A stretch of DNA of 12,324 bases from positions 1 to 12,324 of the forward strand of contig JASMKJ010000523.1 of assembly GCA_030749275.1 (NCBI GenBank), read 5' to 3'. Position 1 is the first letter of the stretch. Each line of letters starts with the position of its first letter. Both the position numbers and the translations under genes were made by a program. Of the stretch, positions 6,699 to 12,324 are shown piece after piece. The stretch comes from Acidimicrobiales bacterium. GTDB taxonomy: Bacteria; Actinomycetota; Acidimicrobiia; Acidimicrobiales; Poriferisodalaceae. Under the pieces are notes generated by a model. That model searched no databases. It saw only the letters and a list, made by a program, of their open reading frames with translations, and was not told the origin of the DNA.

Positions 6699-7676
6699 AT
6701 GCTTATTCTCTCAGGACACGACATAGATGAGTGCCTTCCGATGGAGGCAGCTATCGCTGCAATGCGCGAAGCGTTTGCTGCAGTCAGCTCCAACGACATT
6801 GAGATGCCGGAAAGAGTTTCGATCCCCTTGGGCGACGGCTCCAAGCTCGCATTGTTTATGCCCGCCTACGTGAAGAATTCATCTTCCGTTTCAGTCAAGT
6901 CCGTGACGTTTATTCCGGACAACGGATCACGTGGCCTGCCGAGCGTTCAATCAATTGTGCAGGTTTTTGATTCGTTGACCGGCTCTCCCATTGCACTTAT
7001 TGACGGATGTCGGCTTACCGCAATCCGAACTGCTGCAGCCGGCGGGGCATCAGTCCAATTACTGGCCCGAGAAAACAGCCATTCATTAGCAATGCTGGGC
7101 AGCGGAACACAAGCGAGAGCCGGAATCGAGGCAGCTTGCAGCGCCAGAGATATCCAATCAATCCGGCTTTTCAGTCCCACAAGGGACAACGCTCGAAAGC
7201 TAGCGGATGACTTATCTCAATATGAGTGGTGTCCAACAGTTCACGTAACAGCAGACCCTGACGAAGCGGTGGATGGCGCTGACATTGTTTGGACCGCCAC
7301 TACCTCGTCTGTTCCGACTTTTTCTGAGACATCGATCACCCCAGGTACTCACATCGTTGGGGTCGGATCCTTCCAGCCATCAATGATCGAGATTTCACCT
7401 TCGCTCTTCAAGTCCGCTTCAATTTTTGTTGACCAAGTCGATGCTTGTTGGTCCGAAGCGGGAGAAGTAATTGCTGCACGTTCAGCGGGATTCATTGATC
7501 CCGACGACGTTCACGAGTTGGGTGCGGTGGAGTTAGGCGATCATCCGGGTCGCGATCATGATGATCAAGTGACGATTTTCAAGTCCGTGGGTATCGCCAT
7601 TCAAGATGCCGTCGCATCAACGATCGCCTTAAATGCCGCCGAAAGTCGTGGAATCGGCGTCACGGTGAACTTGTGA
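6699..7676 (+). CDS. Ornithine cyclodeaminase / mu-crystallin family NAD(P)-dependent oxidoreductase (probably an imino-acid or ketimine reductase type)
   Basis: The family includes ornithine cyclodeaminase, archaeal alanine dehydrogenase, delta1-pyrroline-2-carboxylate reductase and mu-crystallin/ketimine reductase, all acting on amino or imino acids with NAD(P). The length, 325 aa, is typical. Seen here: substrate-side SVKSVTFIP with Lys67 and LTAIRTAAAGG with Arg110 (106-116), the Rossmann loop LAMLGSGTQARAG (130-142), VWTATTSS (197-204), HIVGVGSFQPSMIEI (218-232) and the conserved C-terminal FKSVGIAIQDAVAS (294-307). In true ornithine cyclodeaminases a catalytic Asp sits in the segment aligned with VGSF; here that place appears to be Phe225, which argues against ornithine cyclisation and for a reductase or dehydrogenase role. 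The start ATG 6699 has only a weak ribosome site; no other in-frame start is close. The stop overlaps the next gene. Confidence 0.87.
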   Translation: MLILSGHDIDECLPMEAAIAAMREAFAAVSSNDIEMPERVSIPLGDGSKLALFMPAYVKNSSSVSVKSVTFIPDNGSRGLPSVQSIVQVFDSLTGSPIALIDGCRLTAIRTAAAGGASVQLLARENSHSLAMLGSGTQARAGIEAACSARDIQSIRLFSPTRDNARKLADDLSQYEWCPTVHVTADPDEAVDGADIVWTATTSSVPTFSETSITPGTHIVGVGSFQPSMIEISPSLFKSASIFVDQVDACWSEAGEVIAARSAGFIDPDDVHELGAVELGDHPGRDHDDQVTIFKSVGIAIQDAVASTIALNAAESRGIGVTVNL

Positions 7677-8515
7677 CGATGTCGCCGCTACGTCCTCCTC
7701 CCGAGGCTCTATTCATAGTTGGGGGTATTTCCCAATACCTCGGTGCGGCAACTGCCATCGGACTTTTTGATGAGATCGCTCCAGGCGGGGTTGCTTTCCT
7801 TCGGGTCCTCGGTGCAGCACTAGTTCTGATCGGCTTTCGTCGTTCGTGGCGGCGTTCCTGGAATCATCGAGAATTCTTGTGGGCAGGAGCGTTCGGTGCA
7901 GCTCTCGCCTTGATGAACTTGTTCATTTACCTAGCAATGGACCGTCTTCCTCTCGGCAATGCCGTGGCCATCGAGTTTCTAGGGCCGATAGCCATAGCTG
8001 CGATCGGAACCAGAACAGCGAGGTCAGCGGGGGCTCTGCTGCTTGCGGCTTCAGGGGTAGTGATACTTGCCGGGGTTCAAGACGACGGAACGCTACTAGG
8101 GGTGTTGTTCGCACTCTTGGCCGGAACAATGTGGGCGGGATACATAGTTCTTGGACATCGAGTTGCTCGAGATGGGCTTGCTGTAGATGGATTGGGTGTG
8201 GGAATGCTCATAGGAGCGTTCGTGATTAGCCCCGCCGGCGCGAATCAGGTAGGCATTGCTTTCGCGGATCCACGAATTCTGCTTTTGGCTCTTGCTGCTG
8301 CACTGCTGTCTAACGTGATCCCGTACGGCATAGACCAATTTGTTATGAAGGAACTAACCCGATCCAGATTTGCATTTCTCCAAGCGCTTTTACCAGTCAC
8401 GGCCACGGTCGTCGGGTTCTTGAGTTTGAGCCAGTCACCAAGTTGGTCAGAATGTCTGGGAATAGGCGCCGTGATCTTTGCTATCGCTATTAGCGGTGGC
8501 AATAGGGAATTTTGA
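7673..8515 (+). CDS. EamA/DMT superfamily inner-membrane transporter, RhtA-like
   Basis: A multi-spanning membrane protein of 280 aa (usual for the family, 280-300) with about ten hydrophobic segments in two EamA-type halves. It resembles the E. coli threonine/homoserine exporter RhtA in several places: LPLGNAVAIEFLGPIAIA (residues about 92-109), LLAGTMWAGYIVLGHRVA in mid-protein, and LLSNVIPYGIDQFVMKEL followed by RFAFLQALLPVTATVVGF in the second half. RhtA proteins export small amino acids, so efflux of an amino acid or related metabolite across the cytoplasmic membrane is a reasonable guess. GTG at 7673 overlaps the preceding stop as GTGA, suggesting translational coupling with the cyclodeaminase-family enzyme; ATG at 7679 is an alternative start two codons in. 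The coupling hints that the exporter handles that enzyme's substrate or product. The superfamily call is firm; the substrate is unproven. Confidence 0.85.
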   Translation: MTMSPLRPPPEALFIVGGISQYLGAATAIGLFDEIAPGGVAFLRVLGAALVLIGFRRSWRRSWNHREFLWAGAFGAALALMNLFIYLAMDRLPLGNAVAIEFLGPIAIAAIGTRTARSAGALLLAASGVVILAGVQDDGTLLGVLFALLAGTMWAGYIVLGHRVARDGLAVDGLGVGMLIGAFVISPAGANQVGIAFADPRILLLALAAALLSNVIPYGIDQFVMKELTRSRFAFLQALLPVTATVVGFLSLSQSPSWSECLGIGAVIFAIAISGGNREF

Positions 8516-8538
8516 TCGTGACTGGCAGAGGAAAGTAA

Positions 8539-9018
8539 GTGACAGATCCAACCTATGAGCCCATGGAGCATGAAGAAAAGCTTGCGTGGATGCTTGAGAC
8601 GCACGGCTGGGGAATCGAACCTGTAGCACCCTCAGATCAAGAACATTTGCGCGCCGCCTACTCTTATACATTCGGTCTCGAAGCCCTTGTCGGCCATCCC
8701 GAATTAGTGATCTTCGGTCTCGCGCCAGTTGCGGCTCGAGGGTTGTTGGATCTCATCGTTAACCACCTGCGTCTAGGCGGAACGCTTCCAGTCGGGGAGG
8801 CCTTCACTGGTCTGCTTGATGGTGATCAACTTAGCTTCCTGTTGAGCATCGATATTGATCGCTTCGCAGACTACTTTCCGACCCTCGGCGACATCTACGG
8901 CGATCAGGAGTGGAGGGTGTGTCAGTTCGTGTGGCCTCACCGGGATGGAACTTTCCCGTGGGATGAAAGCTGGCCTGAGCAGCTGAGATACGCACAGCCA
9001 ATTATCGGTAGTTGGTGA
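8539..9018 (+). CDS. DUF4262 domain-containing protein
   Basis: A small soluble protein of 159 aa with no signal peptide or membrane segment. The pattern fits the DUF4262 family: YSYTFGLEALVGHPELVIFG (about residues 42-61), APVAARGLLDLIV, a middle G-x-F-T-G-L-L segment, a DYFPTLGDIYGDQEWRV region, and the C-terminal QFVWPHRDGTFPWDESW (about 129-145). The biochemical function of the family is not known to me and I do not assign one. GTG at 8539 is preferred as start because GAGG at 8528-8531 lies 7 nt ahead; ATG at codon 9 is an alternative. It follows the RhtA-like gene after 23 bp on the same strand, so it is probably co-transcribed, though whether it shares that job is unclear. Confidence 0.82.
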   Translation: MTDPTYEPMEHEEKLAWMLETHGWGIEPVAPSDQEHLRAAYSYTFGLEALVGHPELVIFGLAPVAARGLLDLIVNHLRLGGTLPVGEAFTGLLDGDQLSFLLSIDIDRFADYFPTLGDIYGDQEWRVCQFVWPHRDGTFPWDESWPEQLRYAQPIIGSW

Positions 9019-9049
9019 TTCCGAGCGCTGGTTCTGGGTCTTGACTCGT

Positions 9050-9733
9050 TTAGATCAATGGGTTCAACCACGTCTTGGCAGCCAAGAGGCCCATCACGAA
9101 TCCCGCTAGCGCGAGTGGAGAAAATCGGGTCCACATTCGGGATAGGGACCTTTGTCTTTGATCGCCAGCAGCCCATCCGCACAGTAGGCCACCAATTAGA
9201 CCACCCAGATGGCCTCCTACCGAGATCCCAGGAATCACGAAGGAGAGAACAATGTTCACGATAATCAGGGTTCCCAGGCCCTCACTCCAGGGATCCTTAC
9301 CGCTTGAACGCTCCACGATCAACACAGCCGCCATGATCCCGTACACCATTCCTGACGCACCTACCACCGCTGTGTTCGGTGCCGCCACAAGAGCACCGGC
9401 AGAACCCCAGAACATGCTCGTAGTGCAAACCGCAATGAACGGCACCCAGCCGATCTGTCGTTCAAGTCGTCGCCCGAGCAAAAAGAGCATGATCATGTTC
9501 AGAAGCAGGTGTCTTACGTCAGCGTGAAGAAATGCTCCACTCACCAATCGCCACCACTCACCTAACTCATCTATAGGGAACCCGTACGTTGCCCACGCAA
9601 CGAGTGAATCTCGTTCCAACGACGCGCCGCCGATCAGAGTCACGTCATGGGTTGCGAGAAAGAGCAGGCAGTTAATACCGATCAACACAACTGTCGCTGA
9701 CGCTGCTGGGTTGTAGTTACCGTCGGTGAACAC
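9050..9733 (-). CDS. Rhomboid family intramembrane serine protease
   Basis: Rhomboids cut transmembrane segments of other proteins within the lipid bilayer. This 227-aa protein has six to seven hydrophobic segments and all the expected active-site features: WWRLVSGAFLH (60-70) then HLLLNM (75-80), giving the His/His/Asn set (His70, His75, Asn79) corresponding to GlpG H145/H150/N154; VVGASGMVYG (123-132) with nucleophile Ser127; and SVGGHLGGLIGG (171-182) with catalytic His175. It should therefore be active. No extra cytoplasmic or zinc-ribbon domain is present. The start is GTG at 9733, giving a short N-terminus before the first membrane helix (about 12-28); no clear ribosome site is seen, so the exact start is less certain. 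The gene is divergent from the next gene (47-bp gap) and converges on the DUF4262 gene (31-bp gap, no obvious terminator). Its substrate cannot be predicted. Confidence 0.92.
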   Translation of the reverse strand: MFTDGNYNPAASATVVLIGINCLLFLATHDVTLIGGASLERDSLVAWATYGFPIDELGEWWRLVSGAFLHADVRHLLLNMIMLFLLGRRLERQIGWVPFIAVCTTSMFWGSAGALVAAPNTAVVGASGMVYGIMAAVLIVERSSGKDPWSEGLGTLIIVNIVLSFVIPGISVGGHLGGLIGGLLCGWAAGDQRQRSLSRMWTRFSPLALAGFVMGLLAAKTWLNPLI

Positions 9734-9780
9734 AGTTGTACCGTAGAGCCGAAATGCTCATCAGCCACTAGGGTCTGCCC

Positions 9781-10632
9781 ATGAAATTCGGAGTGATGTT
9801 TGCCAACACAGGCCCGTTCGTTGAACCCGATGCAGCTACATCATTGGCGCGCGCCGCCGAAGATGCCGGCTGCGAGTCCATCTGGACCGTCGAACACGTT
9901 GTAGTCCCTGCGGGGTACGCGTCTCAGTATCCTTACGCCAAAGATGGCAAGATGCCCGGCGGAAGGGAAGATTTTGATATTCCCGATCCACTCATCTGGC
10001 TGTCTTACGTCGCCGCCGCTACCGAAAAGATCCGTTTGGGTACGGGAGTGATGATTATGCCGCAGCGAAACCCACTTGTAACCGCCAAAGCTGTCGCCAC
10101 CTTGGATCGTTTGTCTAAGGGGCGGATGATCCTCGGCATTGGGTCCGGGTGGTTAGAAGAAGAGTTCGATGCGCTTGGCATTCCCTTCGATGACCGCGGC
10201 GATCGAACCGACGAATATCTCGAAGCCATGCGGCAAGCTTGGAACTCCGATGTGGCCAGTTACAGCGGCAACTTTGTGAACTTCGACAACGTCTACAGCC
10301 GACCTCAACCTGTCGACCGACATGTTCCAATAATTGTGGGCGGACACAGTCGGCGAGCTGCTCGCCGGGCTGGCGAGTTAGGGGACGGATTTTTTCCTGG
10401 ACGCGGCAATCCAGAAGAGCTTTCAGCTCTGTTTGACCACGCGCGAAGGTGCGCTGAGAATTGCGGCAGAGATCCCGAAGCTTTGGAGTTCACAGCTGGC
10501 GGTCCCACTACCGTCGATTATGTCGAACAGTTAGCAGAGATAGGGGTAAGTCGTATGATTGTTCCCCCCATGGATCCCGCTCAATTCGGCAAATTCGGTG
10601 AGGAAGTGGTCGCACAGTTTTCGACCTTGTGA
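9781..10632 (+). CDS. LLM class F420-dependent oxidoreductase
   Basis: A luciferase-like TIM-barrel enzyme of 283 aa, close to the usual 280-300 for actinobacterial F420-dependent members (TIGR03619-type). Seen motifs: MKFGVMFANTGP at the N-terminal strand, ESIWTVEHVVVP (32-43), PLIWLSYVAAATEKIRLGTG (70-89), MPQRNPLVTAKAVATLDRLS (93-112), the loop GIGSGWLEEEFDALG (119-133), RTDEYLEAMRQAW (142-154) and PIIVGGHSRRAARRAGELGD (183-202). These elements form the cofactor pocket and insertion loops of the family. F420 as cofactor is inferred from similarity; FMN is possible. The substrate is unknown. ATG 9781 is preceded by AGGG (9770-9773) at 7-nt spacing. It is unlike the oxidoreductase fragment at the left edge in sequence and lacks that protein's long tail, so the two are different subfamilies. 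An M18 peptidase gene follows after 7 bp. Confidence 0.9.
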   Translation: MKFGVMFANTGPFVEPDAATSLARAAEDAGCESIWTVEHVVVPAGYASQYPYAKDGKMPGGREDFDIPDPLIWLSYVAAATEKIRLGTGVMIMPQRNPLVTAKAVATLDRLSKGRMILGIGSGWLEEEFDALGIPFDDRGDRTDEYLEAMRQAWNSDVASYSGNFVNFDNVYSRPQPVDRHVPIIVGGHSRRAARRAGELGDGFFPGRGNPEELSALFDHARRCAENCGRDPEALEFTAGGPTTVDYVEQLAEIGVSRMIVPPMDPAQFGKFGEEVVAQFSTL

Positions 10633-10639
10633 GGTATTG

Positions 10640-11920
10640 ATGTCTGACTCAACACTTGGCGACCTCCTGTCGTGGATCGATGCCTCCCCATCGCCCTATC
10701 ATGCTGCTCACAATGCCTTCGTTGACCTCGTGGACGCAGGCTTTGAAGCGTTTAGTCCAGACGAGGACTGGGATGACAGCGGTCGAGTTGTCGTGAGCTG
10801 GGGAGGGGTAGTAATTGCAGCTGCCTTCAGTCCCAAGATGAATCCCGACCAGTTACGTTTCCGGTTGGTGGGAGCACATACAGACAGTCCAAATCTCAGG
10901 ATTAAACCGAAGCCCGATTTCGACAACGTGGGATACAGGCAGTTGGGAGTAGAGGTGTATGGCGGGGTTCTATTGAACTCATGGCTGGACCGAGATTTGG
11001 GCCTTTCAGGTCGCGTAGTGGTGCGGGATGGAACGACGAACCAATCCTTGTTATTTGAGGCAAACAGACCTCTCCTTCGTGTAGCCCAATTAGCAATTCA
11101 CTTAGACCGGGAGGTAAACGAAGGACTGAAGCTCGATCGCCAATCTCATCTCGCACCTATTTGGGGTGTAGGTGCCAGTGAAGCCGAAGACTTTCGTTCC
11201 TTTCTTGCCGGTGAGTTCGGAGTCAATGAGTCGGACGTTTTGTCATGGGATGTCATGTGTCACGATCTCACCCCAGCAACAGTTCTGGGTCAAAACAACG
11301 ACCTATATGCGGCACCTCGCATAGATAATCTCGCGTCCTGTCACGCGGCCTTGAAGGCCCTCCAAGAAATCGAAACTGTTGAAGACAACACCATCGCTGT
11401 AATGGTTCTGTTTGATCATGAAGAAATCGGTAGCGAGTCTGCTACCGGTGCGAGGGGGCCGATGCTGACCAACGCATTGGAAAGGCTCGCAGGAACAGTC
11501 TCGACAACTCGTGAACAGTTCCTACGAGCGTTGAACCGTTCAATTTGTGTATCGGCGGACGGAGCACACGCGGTGCACCCGAATTATGTAGACCGACACG
11601 AACCCCAACATCGCGTCGTTCTCAACGGTGGACCAGTGATCAAGACCAACGCGAATGTTCGATACGCGACTGATGCAGAGAGCAACGCCATTTTCCAGTC
11701 AGTCTGTCGGTCAGCCGGGGTGCCGTTCCAGCAGTACGCGCATCGGACCGACTTGTTGTGCGGCAGCACGATTGGTCCAATTACAGCGGCCCAGCTAGGG
11801 ATGTCTGTGGTGGATGTTGGAAGTGCCCAATTGTCGATGCATTCAGCGAGAGAAATGGGCGGTTCGGAGGATCCGGCTTATCTCACTTCAGCGCTCACTG
11901 AATTTCTTGCCGGTGCTTGA
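10640..11920 (+). CDS. apeB: M18 family aminopeptidase (aspartyl aminopeptidase type)
   Basis: A cytoplasmic di-zinc exopeptidase that removes N-terminal residues, preferentially acidic ones in characterised aspartyl aminopeptidases. The 426-aa length matches bacterial ApeB-type proteins (about 425-430). Metal and catalytic residues are visible: GAHTDSPNLRIKP (78-90) with His80, PRIDNLASC (226-234) with bridging Asp229, VLFDHEEIGSESATGARGP (256-274) with Glu261 as base and Glu262 as ligand, SADGAHAVHPNY (305-316) with Asp307, and SAQLSMHSAREMGG (395-408) with His401. The dodecamer-forming N- and C-terminal family segments (SPSPYHAA at 16-23, GSTIGP at 375-380) are also present. I chose ATG 10640, which has GAGG at 10631-10634 and starts the usual MSDSTLGDLL-like N-terminus; the same frame is open upstream to ATG 10559, but that would overlap the oxidoreductase gene by 74 bp and add 27 non-family residues. 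Probably co-transcribed with that gene. Confidence 0.94.
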   Translation: MSDSTLGDLLSWIDASPSPYHAAHNAFVDLVDAGFEAFSPDEDWDDSGRVVVSWGGVVIAAAFSPKMNPDQLRFRLVGAHTDSPNLRIKPKPDFDNVGYRQLGVEVYGGVLLNSWLDRDLGLSGRVVVRDGTTNQSLLFEANRPLLRVAQLAIHLDREVNEGLKLDRQSHLAPIWGVGASEAEDFRSFLAGEFGVNESDVLSWDVMCHDLTPATVLGQNNDLYAAPRIDNLASCHAALKALQEIETVEDNTIAVMVLFDHEEIGSESATGARGPMLTNALERLAGTVSTTREQFLRALNRSICVSADGAHAVHPNYVDRHEPQHRVVLNGGPVIKTNANVRYATDAESNAIFQSVCRSAGVPFQQYAHRTDLLCGSTIGPITAAQLGMSVVDVGSAQLSMHSAREMGGSEDPAYLTSALTEFLAGA

Positions 11921-11942
11921 CCCAACGAGTGCCAAGTAGGAA

Positions 11943-12324
11943 TCAACCGTGATGAAGCTGTCCGAACAGGTGACTGCTGTCGTTGAATCGGCGAATCGAC
12001 CAGTCACCTTCAGTCCTCACAATCTGACTAATCGAGCAGTTGTCGGCCCCTCCGAATGCAAATGCTTTTGATGAGCCGACCTGCGCGAGAAGGGATCCGA
12101 TGACACCTCCGTGCACACCGCACAAAATTAGTTCGCCGGGGTGGCTGTCAACTATCCGGTTGAGTGCGTCCATGCATCGGGAACCGAACCCTTCGTTGCT
12201 TTCAGCGCCGGGTATGACGTCCCATCGCTGTTCCAGCAGCATCTGTTGGTAAATGGGATGGTTCTCAGCAGCTTTCTGGCGCAACAAGCCGCCCTCCCAT
12301 TCTCCGAGACCGATCTCTCTCAAG
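11943..12324 (-). CDS. Histidine phosphatase (phosphoglycerate mutase-like) family protein, C-terminal part, 5' end outside window
   Basis: The frame is open to the right edge, so the TTG at 12323 is an internal Leu codon of LREIGLGEWEG, a stretch typical of the family's middle region. The N-terminal RHG phosphohistidine motif must lie beyond the window. Seen here: LREIGLGEWEG, IPGAESNEGFGSRCMDAL (acid-containing middle motif) and LILCGVHGGVIGSLLAQ with the second catalytic His of the HGG motif. A short C-terminal domain ends in HLFGQLHHG. Members include cofactor-dependent phosphoglycerate mutases, cobalamin-pathway phosphatases and broad phosphatases; without the N-terminus the substrate cannot be assigned. 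It converges on the M18 gene, with only 22 bp between stops and no visible terminator. Confidence 0.87.
   Translation of the reverse strand, partial: LREIGLGEWEGGLLRQKAAENHPIYQQMLLEQRWDVIPGAESNEGFGSRCMDALNRIVDSHPGELILCGVHGGVIGSLLAQVGSSKAFAFGGADNCSISQIVRTEGDWSIRRFNDSSHLFGQLHHG

Noticed and set aside
10559..10639. Upstream in-frame ATG that would lengthen the M18 aminopeptidase by 27 residues
   Set aside because: It lies inside the oxidoreductase coding sequence, the added residues are not family-like, and ATG 10640 has a good Shine-Dalgarno and the expected N-terminus.
12321..12323. TTG as the start codon of the right-edge histidine phosphatase
   Set aside because: The residues there belong to the family's conserved LREI-G-x-W-E-G segment, which is preceded by an RHG-containing N-terminus in intact members. 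The gene is cut by the window edge.
1..12324. CRISPR arrays, tRNA or rRNA genes, insertion sequences, phage or defence genes
   Set aside because: Reading both strands showed no regularly spaced repeats, cloverleaf-like RNA, transposase or recombinase motifs, terminal inverted repeats, or recognisable defence proteins. Nearly all of the window is taken up by housekeeping-type genes.

Overview
The window holds eleven protein-coding genes or gene parts and looks like ordinary chromosome from an actinobacterium, most probably a marine or aquatic member of the Acidimicrobiia. That placement is inference. It rests on roughly balanced base composition by eye, two luciferase-like (probably F420-linked) oxidoreductases, a lipoprotein with an Ala-Ala-Ala-Cys lipobox followed by an Asp/Ser-rich linker, frequent GTG and TTG starts, and unusually long branched-chain amino acid permease subunits. 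No rRNA, tRNA, CRISPR array, insertion sequence, phage gene or origin is visible.

Left edge (1-560): the 3' end of a luciferase-like flavin oxidoreductase gene on the + strand, converging on the transporter operon. Positions 561-6490, minus strand: a complete branched-chain/hydrophobic amino acid ABC transporter operon in the order livJ-like binding lipoprotein, livH, livM, livG, livF. The four downstream genes are joined by 4-bp stop/start overlaps (ATGA, ATGA, TTGA), whereas 167 bp with two stem-loops separates the binding-protein gene from livH. A 208-bp gap (6491-6698) separates this operon from a divergent + strand group.

Positions 6699-9018, + strand: an ornithine cyclodeaminase/mu-crystallin family protein, an EamA/RhtA-like exporter overlapping it by 4 bp (GTGA), and a DUF4262 protein 23 bp further on. 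Positions 9050-9733, minus strand: a rhomboid protease with all key active-site residues. Positions 9781-11920, + strand: an F420-type luciferase-like oxidoreductase and, 7 bp on, an M18 aspartyl aminopeptidase. Right edge (11943-12324, minus strand): the C-terminal part of a histidine phosphatase gene that continues beyond the window.

The shared theme is amino acid handling: high-affinity uptake (liv operon), imino/amino acid redox chemistry (cyclodeaminase family), possible amino acid efflux (RhtA-like) and peptide breakdown (M18). I did not find a convincing undescribed system. The best second-look items are the ~250-residue extra membrane region on LivM, the tandem hairpins between livJ and livH, and the cyclodeaminase-family/exporter/DUF4262 cluster divergent from the transporter.
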